A DNA stretch of 64,000 nt, taken from contig SAXG01000015.1 of assembly GCA_012932865.1 (NCBI GenBank), forward strand, positions 434,001 through 498,000. The letters are read 5' to 3'. Positions 45,368 to 56,349 of the stretch are shown piece by piece. Numbering within the stretch: the stretch's first letter is position 1; each line of letters begins with the position of its first letter. Origin of the DNA: Amylostereum areolatum. Its lineage: Eukaryota; Basidiomycota; Agaricomycetes; Russulales; Stereaceae. Position numbers and translations under genes: made by a program. Below the pieces are notes generated by a model. That model had not been told where the DNA came from and did no database searches. It was given only the letters and a program-made list of their open reading frames with translations.

Positions 45368-48300
45368 ATGTCCGACTCTATCCCCAAAATCGACGCTCTC
45401 ACCGGCCAAAACTACAAGGACTGGTCGAACGAGGTTCTGGCCTGGCTCCAGACCAAGGGCTGGGACGCTGTAGTGCTGGGGGAGACGTCCAAGCCGGCGG
45501 ATACTGCTGCTGCCGCCCTCAAGGAGTACACCTCGATCTGCTCCAAGGCTGGGGGTGCCATCTACCTCCTCATCTCCAAGGACCAGCGAGGTCCTGTGGA
45601 CGACCTTAGGCGCGACGCCCCTGCTATGTGGACGAAGCTCGAGGCGCTGCACGTCAAGAAGGCGCCTGGCGCGCGCTTCAACGCGTATGACGACCTCTTC
45701 AATGTCCGCAAGAAGGAGGACGAGTCCCTGCTCGCTATGGCGACGCGAGTCGACGATGCTATGCGTCGCATTCGTTCCCTTCGCCCTGCGTCTCTCACCC
45801 TCGAGGAGCTCGACAAGGAGCTCACCACCATGGCGTACATCCGCGCCCTCCCCTCGGAGTACTCCTCCTTCGTCTCCTCCCTCCTCCTGCTCGAGAAGCT
45901 CGACCCCGACAGCGTCAAGGACGTGTTTGTGCGCGAGGAGACCAACAGGGAGCGCAACCCCGAGTTCTTCAAGCCGGACGCTTCGTCTGCGCTCAGTGCG
46001 TCGTCGTCTGGCGCATCTGGCAAGGCCAAGGGGCAGTCCTCGCGTCCACGTCTCACTTGCGCGTTCTGCAAGAAGAGCGGGCACGAGGAGAAGACCTGCT
46101 ATCAGAAGCAGATCAAGGACCTGCGTTCTCGCCTTGGGGACAAGGCCAACGCCGCTTCGTCGTCGTCTGACGGCTTCAATCCTGCTGGCGAACACGCTGG
46201 CAGCGCTGCATCCGCAAGTGTCGCTCCTTCCGACCCCCTCTCGCCGCTGCAGCTCGATGCTGACGTCGATTGGAATGCAGACACCGGCGCCACGTCTCAT
46301 ATGACCCCGCATCGCCACTTCTTCGCCTCCTACCGTCCCCTTCGCACGCCCATTCGCCTCGCAGACGGAAAGACGGTGTACAGTGCAGGAGTCGGTTCAG
46401 TGGTGTTCAATCCGGTTGTAGCAGGAAAGGCGCAGGGTGCCGTCGAGTTTACTAGAGTCCTCCATGTTCCCCATCTTCGCAATAATCTCCTCTCTGTCCT
46501 CTACCTTGCGAAGCATAAGGCGTTCGTCGTCACCATCAAGGGGAGCCGCGTCTCCTTCGCTAAGGACGGCGCTGTGTGGTTCACTGCAACGATCAACGAT
46601 GCGAACACCGCCTATCTCGATGGTTCCACCTCTACAGCGTCGCACTACGCCCTATCCGCCGCGCTCGCCGCCTCTACGCCGCTCGACGCGTCCCTATGGC
46701 ACCGCCGCCTGGCTCACTTCAACCACGCTGGTCTCCAGCGCATAGTGCGCGAGAATCTCGTCACCGGTCTCGTCTTCAACTCGTTAGAGAAGCCCGACCC
46801 TATCTGCGAGCCCTGCCTCGCTGGCAAGATGCATGCCGACCCGTTCCCCTCCTCTACCACCGTCTACACAAAGCGCCTCGCCCTCGTCCACTCTGACCTG
46901 CACGGTCCGCTTCCAGTCCGCACCGCCTCTGGCTATCGCTACTGGGTCCTCTACATCGACGCCGCCTCGCGTTTCTACGCCGTCTACCTGCTTCGCAAGA
47001 AGTCGGACCAGTACGAGGCGTTCAAGGACTTCAAAGCGTGGGCCGAGAAGCAGACAGGCGAGAAGCTGCTCGCGCTGCAGGACGACAAGGGGGGCGAGTA
47101 CATGGGGCGCAACATGGACGAGTTCTGTTCGCTGCACGGGATCGAGCGCCGTCATACGACGCGCAATCGCCCTCAGCAGAACGGCGTGGCGGAGCGTGCA
47201 AATCGCACCATTGAGGAGGGTGTCACCGCGATGCTTGCGGAGTCCGGCCTGCCTGCGTCTTTCTGGGGAGAAGCGCTCAGTGCCTACATCCACGTCCGCA
47301 ACCGCCTGCCCACCGCCGCCATCAAGGCGCACACCACGCCCTTCGAGCTCTGGCACGGGTCCAAGCCGGATGTGAGTCGTCTGCGCGTGTGGGGATGCAC
47401 CGCATACGTCCATATCCAGCGCGACAAGCGCAAGGGCCTGCAGCCGCACATGGTGAAGGCCGCCTTCATCGGGTATCCGGAGGGGTACAAAGGCTGGAAG
47501 TTCTGGGACCCTATAGCGAAGAAGGTCATCATTTGCGAGCGCGCCGACTTTGATGAGCGCGATTTCCCTCGCTCCAGGCTCAACAAGCCGCTCCTGCCCT
47601 CGCCTTCCGCTCCCCTCTTCCCTCCTCCGCCTCCATCGGAGCCTGCTCCCTCTCAGCCGGTGCTGGATGCCGGGGGAGACGACGACTCGTCCTCTGCTGA
47701 GCAAGACGAGCCTGATCTGCCTCCAGCTCCGCCTGCTGATGAGCATGATCAGGATGCGGCCGATCCCGCTCCTGCGCCGCCTGCAGCCGATCCTGCACCT
47801 CCCTCTCCACATGCGGGTCCTTCGCGGCCTGCTCCTCGAGGGAGGAAGCGCGCCGCCTCGCCCACCGGTCCTCTGCGCCGTAGCACGCGCGACGCCGTGG
47901 TCAAGGCGCGATCGAACAGCTGGCAGCCTCAACCAGTGCCCTCCAAGGCGAAAGTGCGCGAGCCGCTTCCTGCAGTCGAATCCGACGAGGAGGACGATGC
48001 TCACAGCGACTCTCCTGAGCCGTGGGCGAATGACGACGTCTACTCTGCGCAGGAGACGCCTGAGGCCGCCTTTGCCATCCACACCGCGTTGGAGACTGCC
48101 CTTCTATCCGCAGACGGCGAGCCGCTCTCCTACAGGCAGGCTATGCAGCGTTCAGACGCGGAGATGTGGCTTGCAGCGTGCAGAGAGGAGCTCGACGCGC
48201 ATGCAGCCAATGGCACCTGGTCTATCGCTTCCCTTCCCCCTGGCGCGCACGCCGTCGCATCGCGCTGGGTCTTCAAGGTCAAGCGCAAGGAGGACGGCTC

Positions 48301-49678
48301 CATCGAGCGCTACAAGGCGCGCGTCGTCGCGAAGGGCTTTGCCCAGCGTCCTGGCTTCGACTACTTCGAGACCTTCGCTCCCACTGCCAAGTTCCAGGCC
48401 ATCCGCACTGTCCTCGCCCTCGCCGCCGTCGAGGATCTCCACCTGCGCTCCATCGACATCTCCCATGCCTTCATCAATGGCGACCTCGATGCGGAGGTCT
48501 ACATGAAGCAGCCTGAAGGCTTCGAGGAGGGTCCTCCTGGCGCGGTCTGCAAGCTGCAGAAGTCGATCTACGGCCTCAAGCAGGCCGCTCGCCTGTGGAA
48601 GATCAAGCTGATGGAGGTCCTGTGCGACAAGATGGGATTCCGCTGCATCTACAGCGACGCGTCAATCTACGTGCTCCAGCGCGACGCTGTGCGCGTTCTC
48701 CTCCCTGTCTTCGTCGACGACGGCACCCTGGCGTCGAATTCGGAGCCTGTTCTCGACGAGATCATCGCCACTCTTCGCACGCACTTCAAGCTGCGAGACC
48801 TCGGCCCCACCTCCTTCCTCCTTGGCATCCACATCACTCGAGACCGCTCCCTTCGCACCCTCTTCCTCTCCCAGCGCCAGTACATCATCGACACGCTTGC
48901 GCGCTACAATCACGCCGACTGCCACCCTGTCACCACGCCTATGCTTCCTGGCTCGCGTCTGACGAAGGCCATGTCGCCCCAGAATGCTTCTGAGCGCGAA
49001 TTCATGCAAAAGGTGCCCTATGGCAGCGCCGTCGGCTCCCTGCTCTACATCGCGACTGCGACCCGTCCAGACATCGCCTACACTGTCTCCAATCTCTGCC
49101 GCTTCATTTCGGACCCAGGTCCTCAGCATTGGCGCGCCGTCCAGCATCTGTTCAAGTACCTCCAGGGCACGAAGGACTTGAAGCTCGTGTACAGGCCGAC
49201 CGACGACTCCGAGCTGTTCACCACCTTCACAGACTCGGACCACGGCGGAAACGTCGACAATGGCCGCTCCACAGGCGGGTATCTCGTCCGCATTGGTTCT
49301 GGCGCTGTCAGCTGGAGCTCTCGCCTCCAATCGCTCGTCGCACAGTCGACGACCGAGGCGGAGTACATTGCTGCCGTCGAGGCTGGCAAGGAGATCGTCT
49401 GGATGCGCAACCTGCTCTCTGAGTTTGGCTACACAGTCGAGGGCGCTTCGCTCCTGTACTCGGACAATCAGTCGTCTATCAACGTCTCAAAGAATCCCGA
49501 GCATCATGGACGCATGAAGCACCTCGACCTGCGCTTCTACTGGCTGCGAGACGAAGTGGAGGCCGGCCGGATTGTTCTCAAGTTTGTGGGGACAAACGAG
49601 ATGCCGGCCGACATCCTGACGAAGGCGCTGCCTCGGGAGCGCGTTGTGCGCTGCAGGGAGATGATGGGACTCGAGTAG
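45368..49678 (+). CDS. copia polyprotein: gag, protease, integrase, RT, RNase H
   Basis: 1436 residues, no stop or shift. Gag spans about 1-230 (GQNYKDWSNEVLAWL, then a helical copia-type capsid). A CCHC knuckle CAFCKKSGHEEKTC lies at about 231-244. The protease has DTGATSHM at 305. The integrase has its zinc end from His445 (HRRLAHFNHAG...CEPC) and the catalytic triad Asp510, Asp573, Glu609 (35 residues between the last two, as expected for DD35E). A Pro-rich linker lies at about 740-850. The RT has FVDD with Asp1117-1118, and the RNase H contains TDSDHGGN at about 1289, ending with ADILTKALPRE. Order PR-IN-RT-RH defines Ty1/copia. All visible catalytic residues are kept, so it may be functional. 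Copy 2 differs at two residues. Confidence 0.96.
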   Translation: MSDSIPKIDALTGQNYKDWSNEVLAWLQTKGWDAVVLGETSKPADTAAAALKEYTSICSKAGGAIYLLISKDQRGPVDDLRRDAPAMWTKLEALHVKKAPGARFNAYDDLFNVRKKEDESLLAMATRVDDAMRRIRSLRPASLTLEELDKELTTMAYIRALPSEYSSFVSSLLLLEKLDPDSVKDVFVREETNRERNPEFFKPDASSALSASSSGASGKAKGQSSRPRLTCAFCKKSGHEEKTCYQKQIKDLRSRLGDKANAASSSSDGFNPAGEHAGSAASASVAPSDPLSPLQLDADVDWNADTGATSHMTPHRHFFASYRPLRTPIRLADGKTVYSAGVGSVVFNPVVAGKAQGAVEFTRVLHVPHLRNNLLSVLYLAKHKAFVVTIKGSRVSFAKDGAVWFTATINDANTAYLDGSTSTASHYALSAALAASTPLDASLWHRRLAHFNHAGLQRIVRENLVTGLVFNSLEKPDPICEPCLAGKMHADPFPSSTTVYTKRLALVHSDLHGPLPVRTASGYRYWVLYIDAASRFYAVYLLRKKSDQYEAFKDFKAWAEKQTGEKLLALQDDKGGEYMGRNMDEFCSLHGIERRHTTRNRPQQNGVAERANRTIEEGVTAMLAESGLPASFWGEALSAYIHVRNRLPTAAIKAHTTPFELWHGSKPDVSRLRVWGCTAYVHIQRDKRKGLQPHMVKAAFIGYPEGYKGWKFWDPIAKKVIICERADFDERDFPRSRLNKPLLPSPSAPLFPPPPPSEPAPSQPVLDAGGDDDSSSAEQDEPDLPPAPPADEHDQDAADPAPAPPAADPAPPSPHAGPSRPAPRGRKRAASPTGPLRRSTRDAVVKARSNSWQPQPVPSKAKVREPLPAVESDEEDDAHSDSPEPWANDDVYSAQETPEAAFAIHTALETALLSADGEPLSYRQAMQRSDAEMWLAACREELDAHAANGTWSIASLPPGAHAVASRWVFKVKRKEDGSIERYKARVVAKGFAQRPGFDYFETFAPTAKFQAIRTVLALAAVEDLHLRSIDISHAFINGDLDAEVYMKQPEGFEEGPPGAVCKLQKSIYGLKQAARLWKIKLMEVLCDKMGFRCIYSDASIYVLQRDAVRVLLPVFVDDGTLASNSEPVLDEIIATLRTHFKLRDLGPTSFLLGIHITRDRSLRTLFLSQRQYIIDTLARYNHADCHPVTTPMLPGSRLTKAMSPQNASEREFMQKVPYGSAVGSLLYIATATRPDIAYTVSNLCRFISDPGPQHWRAVQHLFKYLQGTKDLKLVYRPTDDSELFTTFTDSDHGGNVDNGRSTGGYLVRIGSGAVSWSSRLQSLVAQSTTEAEYIAAVEAGKEIVWMRNLLSEFGYTVEGASLLYSDNQSSINVSKNPEHHGRMKHLDLRFYWLRDEVEAGRIVLKFVGTNEMPADILTKALPRERVVRCREMMGLE

Positions 49679-49697
49679 GCGTCTCATCACGGGGGAG

Positions 49698-50148
49698 TGT
49701 TGAAGATATTCGTTTATGTCTGATTTCTACGCCTTTATTCTGTTCTATCTCCCTTCTATTCGCGTCTATTCCGCTCCATTCACCCTATTATCATCTAATT
49801 CCGCGTCTATACCCTCACATGCCCTCTCCACTTCACCCACTGTTCGCTATTGTACTGTACTTACTGTAGTTCAGCCTGAGCTAGCTTCCCTAGCTTCAGT
49901 TTCGAGTTAGTTACCGCTTTAGGTCGATTCTCGGCTTATTCCGAGTTTCCTCCCACGCTCCATGGCCTCTACCTGCAGCCACACGCGTCTGCTCCTCCTC
50001 AGTCGCTCATTCTGTGCTGCAGGTATGCCCTTTGCTCGTTTCTGTCTTGTTTCTCAGTCGCTCATTCTGTGCTGCAGCAATCCACTGTTTGTGTCAGTTC
50101 TGAGCGTCCCTAGCTAGTTGGCTAGCCCCTTCAACTGCGACTTCAACA
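49698..50148 (+). mobile_element. copia 1 3' LTR
   Basis: 451 bp, apparently identical to the 5' LTR. It starts 19 nt after the polyprotein stop, with the purine tract in between. Confidence 0.95.
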
Positions 50149-50340
50149 CATGAGTCAGTACTGTACAGCATGAGTCAAAAGAAAGGAGTCAGACCCGGGC
50201 CAAGATGAGTCACGTGGGCCCGGGCGGGATATGAATGAACCGGGTCTGGGCCGAAGTGGAGCTGGACTGGTGATAAGCCGATAAGTCCTAAAGTGTGTAA
50301 CCAATATAAAGTAAAAGAAAATTATAGATCGACCATGACA
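50149..50340 (-). mobile_element. gypsy B 5' LTR, outer part
   Basis: Continues 44209 after the copia insertion. Its minus-strand start TGTCATGGTCGATC is at 50340. Confidence 0.9.
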
Positions 50341-50345
50341 CCGGG

Positions 50346-51239
50346 CCTAGGGAAGACAAATTGGAGGGGTGGAAAGGTGGACAAGTGACAGGTGCACGTG
50401 GTTCGACGGAAGCAAAAGGATAAGGTATCGTAATGGGAGATGACGGGTGTGTGCAGCGGTAATGGAGAAGGGTTCGGATGGGACGCCCTCGCGGAACATC
50501 GAGAGCACAGATCCGGTGGAGAAGAGATGTTGGGACTATTAGTGAGCATCCACATGCGAGCGACACTCCGCTGACCAGGCAGAGGACGTTGGGAAGTGCT
50601 CAGGCTCCCCATCTGTTGTCATTGTGCGCGGCAGTCCATGTCCCTAGCTCCTGGGCTGCCGCATGCTCGATGATCGGGTTGGGGATGTTGGGTGATAGGC
50701 AGCGGGGGAGTGTGGGAGAGATAGAAAGACAAGAAAGGCGATGTAGGAAAAGGGGAAAGTTGGAGGTGATAGGCATTGATCAGGGGTATGAGAAAGAACA
50801 AGGGAGAAGTTCAAAAGAGGGGAAAGGAGCATACGGTAGAGGCAGAAAGGGTTATGTTGACGGAAGCAAAAAGTGATGGCCAGCCCTGATCCTTCCAGTC
50901 CATCCAGCTCGTCTGTGGGCGCATGGGCCTTGATGTGTAGTCGACGGCTGCTTCTCGGCCGGACTCGGGACACGTAGGATACAACGAGGGGGGGTTTCTT
51001 GAGGTACGGGAAACGGGAGGAGAGAGCGGGGAGTCTGTGGGAAGAGTAGAAGAGTGAGAGCCCTGACGCATGTGCTAATCTACATTAGGCCAGCGCAGGT
51101 CACGTGGTGCATGTGCGAGATGGTTTGCAAGGGCTAAGTCCAAAAAGTAGGGAGCGGGAAGGGAAAGCGAAACACAGGTAAACGGAGGGGGACCGAGCAG
51201 AGTAGGTGCGTAATGGGTATATCCTGGGTGGTCTACAAA
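50346..51239. other. No clear gene
   Basis: Flank of gypsy B. The minus strand next to 50341 has a pyrimidine tract ending CTAG that could be the acceptor of the exon at 35402. Otherwise only short frames without recognisable domains occur. Confidence 0.35.
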
Positions 51240-51800
51240 AGAGCTCGTAGACACTACCACACCGCGCCCACATGTGCTCAAGCTGCCTGCACTCTTGAGC
51301 CATGCCCTCAAGTTGTCTACACCTGTGTGCTCAAGCCCACCTGCCTTCTTCTTCCCTCAATGACCGTTCCCGTGTGCACTCAAGCCATCTATGCCCACGC
51401 CTGCACCCTTGAACTGTCCATGCCCATGCCCTCGAGCCATCCATGCCTGTGCCATCAAGGTGTTTGCGCCCTCAAGCCCTCCACACCCACGCCCTCAACA
51501 ACCGCATCTGTGCATCCTCAAGCTATCTGCACCCGTGTGCCCTCCATGCCAACCTCTGCGCAACACGCACAGCCGGGCGCACTGCCTGCCTCTTTCTCCA
51601 CTGATGCCCTTCTTCTGCACACCCGCCAATGCATATGCCCTCGCCACAATCTATTTGTGTGCATGCTCCACCTCTGCACTGATCTCTCGTGGTGCAAACC
51701 TACCCGCCCTCATTACTCATGACCCCCATGCCTATGCTGCCCATGTCCCTCTGCCATGCCGCCGACTGCCACCCTGTCCGCACCATAGTACACCTGTTGG
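51240..51800. repeat. Decayed C-rich minisatellite
   Basis: Degenerate units such as CCCTCAAGCC.TCCACGCC repeat through the region. They resemble the core of the hAT-like elements (18100-18400) with many T for C changes. A GAGCTCGTAGACA sequence at 51241 may be a remnant of the terminal repeat. No gene. Confidence 0.5.
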
Positions 51801-52099
51801 TTTCTCCTCCTCCACCGTACACTCTCTTTTCTCTCTCATTATCATCCCTTGTCTGCCTCAAAAACCCCGATTGTTACCTATCGTCCCCAACTATTCTCAT
51901 CCTCTACGTCCCATTTCTCGGTGCTCCACCCTCTCGCACTCATTCCTCCCCCACTCACCACCGCCATCCAGATCTGATCGCCTATTATGAACATTGCCAT
52001 ATCGGACAACTCGGGCATCCCAGGCATCTCGGGGATATTATCCCCATTCATTTTCTATTTCCTTTCTTGTTGACATTCCACCCTCTAGTCGTACTCCGA

Positions 52100-52368
52100 T
52101 ACTCTGCTCCGAACTCGGCTCATTTTTATTGTCTCGCTTACTGATCCTACTGTGCACGTGTCTATACTTAGCTCTGCTTACTGACCACCATGTATCGTAG
52201 CTTACTATGTGACTCTACTCCTAGTATATAAGGGCTCTGTTCCTCCTGTACATATTTCCTATCTTGACCTGGTCAATACTACTGACCTTATCCTTCATTG
52301 CTCCTCGTCTCCTTTGCCCTGTGTCACACGTTGTCGCCTAGTGCTCATCACTAAGGCCGTTGCTGACA
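52100..52368 (+). mobile_element. Decayed gypsy LTR related to family B (type D)
   Basis: Aligns with the 3' part of the family B LTR (CTGCTTACTGACCACCATGT, ACATATTTCCTATCTTGACC, GTTGCTGACA). The TATA box TATATAAG is at 52225 and the RNA start ATCTTGACCT at 52261-52270. The primer site AGGTCGAGAT (52371-52380) is 2 nt after the end. Leader-like sequence continues to about 52510. The left end is unclear. Confidence 0.65.
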
Positions 52369-52510
52369 TAAGGTCGAGATCTACTTATCATTGCACTACC
52401 CGACGACCATCGTAGTATAGCACATTGTGTCCATAGTAGTTGCCCCTTCTGTGCTACTGACCCTTCTTTGTTTCTCTTTTATCACCGCCTCAGATTGTTA
52501 CAGTGTACCA

Positions 52511-53047
52511 CCGCTTCTTTAGACACCACTGTTCCTTTAGACACCGGGCGATTTCTCAGCCAGTTCCTGATGGATCCCTTTTGTCTTGGGCTCAAATTAA
52601 AGATATATATCTATACTACAAACCCCTAAAGGGAATAAGGTCATAGAGAAGTCCTTCTTCTTCTGTTAGGAGAAGAAGGGGAGATTTTGGTGTAATCAGA
52701 AAAAAAAGTCGGCCTTTATCATGGTCTAGAGGCTTCAGTTCATGCTCGATTTTCGTTGTTATAGGCTCAGATTGTTCCCTACGTTCATAGTTTTCTGCTG
52801 ATCCTACATATGTCTATATTCCGTGCACAGGATATTGTGTTATACCTAATCTTGTGCAAGTCAAGAAAAGTGTGACTCAGAACATGTGATCTGTGATGTC
52901 ACAGCATCTTGTCACTGGCCTCGGACTTTGCCCTTGGACTTTCTAGTGGGGTCATCCTCTCCGCTTTGCTCTCAACCACCACCAGTATTCTACAACTCAG
53001 CCTCTTGCTCTCTGTGCTATTATGTGCTGCTCTTTGCTCTCTCTCAG
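52511..53047. other. Leader region of the pogo-type element, no gene
   Basis: AT-rich sequence upstream of the transposase frame. The frame is open in phase from 52886, but the upstream part (HWPRTLPLDFLVGSSSPLCS) does not look conserved. I saw no terminal inverted repeat. Confidence 0.35.
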
Positions 53048-54540
53048 ATGGCTCCTTCTAAATCTTTGACTCTCAAAGCTCATGAGGCTAGGGCTGAAAA
53101 AGATTCTCTGTATGCAAAGGCTGTGGCTGCTTATAAAGCTGAGCAGGAGAAAGATCCAAAGCTGCGGAGAGGTGCTCAGTCTATCTGTCGAGAATTTGAA
53201 AACCTGCGTCGTCTTGAGACTGGGAAGATGGTGAGTCTGAATCATCAGACACTGCTCAATCATGCTTGTGGCGGAAAAACTCTGAGCGAGTTTAATCGGG
53301 AGAAAAGCTGGTTGACTAAAGATGAGACAGAGGTTATCATTTATTATCTCATTAAGACTGCATCTTGGGGATTTCTGCTCAGTCATCGACGACTTAAAGA
53401 GCATGTTGATGAAGTTTTGCATGCTCGTCTTGGTGATAAATTTCCTGAGTTTGGAGTTGGCGTAAACTGGACCCATCGTTACCATGATGAAATAAAAATG
53501 TGCTGGGCACACCCTCTTAACTCTGTGCGCGGACGTGCTATTAATCCAGCAACTTATGATGCTTGGTTTACTATGATTGACAAGCTGTTCACCAATCTTA
53601 GCATTGACGAGGAATGTCTGTGGGCTGCTGACAAGACTGGATTCCCACCAAATGATGGTGAGGATGAGCGTGATATTGCAGGGGCTGCTGTATGACATCA
53701 GTATCAACAAAAAGGTGGAAACAAAGAAAATATTACTGTCATGGTTACTATCTGTGCGGATGGCACAAGTATTGCACCTACTGTCGTATACAAGGGACAG
53801 GCATTTATGGCATCATGGAAGCAGAATAACCCTTTGCATGCATCATTAGATATTCCAAAAAGGGCTGGATTAATGGTGAAATTGGTGCTCTTTGGATGCA
53901 GGACTTTGACAAAAAGACTGAGCATAAAGCAGCTGATCATGCTCGTATTTTGCTTGTAGATGGGCACAATTCGCATTACACCCGTGATTTTCTTGAATAT
54001 GCATGTGGTCATAATATTCATGTGCTGTGTTATTCTGCTCATGCTACACATGTTTATCAGGGCCTAGATGTTGTGATATTTGGTCCATTGAAAAAATACT
54101 GGTCTCAGGAGCGGAATAAGCATGAACGCCAAATAGGCGAAGCTATCTCAAAGGAAATTTTTCTAGCTGTATATGCTGCTGCACATCTTCGCGCATTGAC
54201 AAGAGATAATATTTAGAGTGCATTCGTAAAACTGGTATTTGGCCATTGAACAAAGATGCTATATCATCTGAAAAGCTTGCACCGAGTAAAGAGACATCAC
54301 AGAAGGCATATATTCCTGCTGAAATTTCACCAGAGCTTCAGGCAGTAGCGCTCGTGCTTGACTCGATAGGACAAAAAGATCGTGCCCGTGTATTCTGGCC
54401 TACACCACCATTCCGTCGGGAGAGCTGCAAGATCTTTGTAAGCCGAGAGCTAGCAAAAGATGTCATACCAAACTCTGTGAGAGACCACCCAGTGATTTTT
54501 TCCACAACATCTGCCAGTTATCCGGCCTCTCTCGGTGTGA
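53048..54540 (+). pseudogene. pogo/Fot-type DDE transposase, broken
   Basis: Starts MAPSKSLTLKAHEARAEKDS. A helix-turn-helix/CENP-B-like DNA-binding part follows (GGKTLSEFNREKSWLTKDET, then GVNWTHRYHDEIKMCWAHPL). The DDE domain has DEECLWAADKTGFPPNDGED with the first Asp, VTICADGTSIAPTVVYKGQA, then ILLVDGHNSHYTRDFLEYAC with the second Asp, and THVYQGLDVVIFGPLKKYWS. The tail reads TGIWPLNKDAISSEKLAPSK. Defects: a TGA stop at 53693, a frameshift in an A run near 53865, and a stop plus frameshift near 54214-54230. It cannot make a full protein. It stops abruptly at 54540 against a partial copia LTR; a matching C-terminal piece lies inverted at 56350-57390. Confidence 0.85.
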
Positions 54541-54801
54541 TCCTAGCTTCAGTTTCGAGTTAGTTACCGCTTTAGGTTGATTCTCGGCTTATTCCGAGCT
54601 TCCTCCCACGCTCCTGGGCCTCTACCTGCAGCCACACGTGTCTGCTCCTCCTCAGTCGCTCATTCTGTGCTGCAGGTATGCCCCTTGCTCGTTTCTGTCT
54701 TGTTTCTCAGTCGCTCATTCTGTGCTGCAGCAATCCACTGTTTGTGTCAGTTCTGAGTGTCCCTAGCTAGTTGGCTAGCCCCTTCAACTGCGACTTCAAC
54801 A
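54541..54801 (+). mobile_element. Partial copia LTR (3' part)
   Basis: The last 260 bp of the LTR, from CCTAGCTTCAGTTTCGAG to CTTCAACA. The 5' part is missing. A complementary 5' part lies inverted at 58584-58811, with about 36 nt of LTR present in both. Confidence 0.9.
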
Positions 54802-55089
54802 AGCCCTCCCCTGTCTCTGACAATGGTCCTTGGCCTTTATTGATCGAAAGGACGTCCTTTGCGGGTGTCATATAGTACAGGCATTCTGCCATGGTCGTAC
54901 GTTCAACTCTTCTCTAGTATGTGACAGCAAAGAACGAAAGGCTTACTACATTTCTTAGTGAGCACCTGCTACAGCCCATACACAGTGTATCACTAATAAT
55001 TGCTAGATTTCCAGATAGAGATACCCTCATGTGGTACTACTGGGGCATGGCAGTAGGACTTTTCTATCATGGAATCACCGCCAATGATG
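54802..55089 (+). other. Unrecognised short open frame
   Basis: From 54921 (non-ATG start) the frame reads LSEHLLQPIHSVSLIIARFP then MWYYWGMAVGLFYHGITAND. It looks coding-like but has no recognised domain and runs into hAT-related sequence near 55090. Confidence 0.25.
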
Positions 55090-55620
55090 CACTGTCAGGT
55101 ACTTGCCCAAGTACCTTCTAGGCACACCTGTATGGGTTAACATCCGTGAGTGGGGATATCTAACCGTGAGAGTACAGGTCTGCCTTTAGAGCTAGCAAGT
55201 ACTCATTACAGGTACCTTTCAAAACCTGTCAACTGAGTGACCAGGATCAGGTAATTATCTGAGTTTGACAAAGCTAAATTCAGTAGGGCTCCATTTATGA
55301 GGGTTTAGATTGGTATCAGCACTTCTTACTGTAGTTTGTATGCATATACTTCTACTATAGCTTTTCTCTCACCCCCTTCCTCTATCACCTTCTTATGTAC
55401 TATTAGAAATGCAAGATATGCTATGTCAAGATCATTGTATAAGTACTATATCTACATCCTACAAGTACTCACAATACTCGTGTACCTGGGAGTGGGGATA
55501 TCCGTGGCGTAGATACCTATGTGCCTGATACCTGTGAGGATACAGGTATGATGTTTCGTGTCACAAGTACTCGTCTGGGGAGTGTGGGTACCCGTACGAT
55601 GTACTCGTGACAAGCTCTAG
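55090..55620. mobile_element. Decayed hAT-like element
   Basis: Contains repeated AGTACCT/AGGTACT motifs, CATCCGTGAG and GGATATCC units like the subterminal parts of 17602-18889. It ends GTACTCGTGACAAGCTCTAG, a degenerate inverse of the CAGAGCTCTTCACGAGTA terminus. A short AT-rich interior without coding replaces the GC-rich core. Confidence 0.55.
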
Positions 55621-55729
55621 GGGGTACAGTGTATCACCACTCCTTTAGATAGCAAAATTTGATTTCTTCATTTTGTCCCTTCTACCGAACAGAATCGCAT
55701 ACAAATGATATATCCTGAAAGCTATCATA

Positions 55730-56180
55730 TGTTGAAGTCACAGTTGAAGGGGCTAGCCAACTAGCTAGGGACGCTCAGAACTGACACAAACAGTGGATTG
55801 CTGCAGCACAGAATGAGCGACTGAGAAACAAGACAGAAACGAGCAAGGGGCATACCTGCAGCACAGAATGAGCGACTGAGGAGGAGCAGACGCGTGTGGC
55901 TGCAGGTAGAGGCCACGGAGCGCGGGAGGAAACTCGGAATAAGCCGAGAATCGACCTAAAGCGGCAACTAACTCGAAACTGAAGCTAGGGAAGCTAGCTC
56001 AGGCTGAACTACAGTAAGTACAGTACAATAGCGAACAGTGGGTGAAGTGGAGAGGGCATGTGAGGGTATAGACGCGGAATGAGACGATAACAGGGTGAAT
56101 GAAGCGGAATAGAGGCGAATAGAAGGGAGATAGAACAGAATAAAGGCGTAGAAATCAGACATAAATGAATATCTTCAACA
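55730..56180 (-). mobile_element. Solo copia LTR
   Basis: A 451-bp LTR on the minus strand with a perfect TSD TCATA (55725-55729, 56181-56185). Confidence 0.95.
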
Positions 56181-56349
56181 TCATATACAAGGTCTCAGAT
56201 CTGAATATTCTAAGGGATTGGTGGGGAGGTGCATATGAGAGGTCCAAAACATTCCAAACTCTGATTCTGTCACATATCCAGTCCTTTAGACAGGTCAGGG
56301 TCACACATTTTGTCACATCAGTGATATCACGTACCTGGGCGCTTATTTA

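Larger units (their letters stand above)
44210..50148 (+). mobile_element. Complete Ty1/copia element, copy 1
   Basis: A 5939-bp element with two 451-bp LTRs (44210-44660, 49698-50148) that look identical by eye, and a perfect TSD CATGA (44205-44209, 50149-50153). A purine tract (CGGGGGAG) sits just before the 3' LTR. One uninterrupted polyprotein frame lies between. Identical LTRs and an intact frame suggest recent, possibly continuing activity. It sits inside the 5' LTR of gypsy B. Confidence 0.97.
35403..50340 (-). mobile_element. gypsy family B element with nested insertions
   Basis: A chromovirus-type retrotransposon on the minus strand. Its 3' LTR is 35403-35858. Its 5' LTR is split into 43939-44209 and 50149-50340 by a complete copia element. 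TSDs GCGGG (35398-35402) and CCGGG (50341-50345) agree at 4 of 5 bases. Other insertions inside it: copia solo LTR 37486-37938, composite LTR 39974-40634, gypsy A solo LTR 41084-41512. A purine tract AAGGAAGGGG precedes the 3' LTR. Confidence 0.9.

Noticed and set aside
46784..48082. 432-residue antisense frame inside the copia polyprotein (and its mirror at 61260-62558)
   Set aside because: Shadow of a GC-rich coding sequence; no recognisable domain, follows the codon structure of the real frame.
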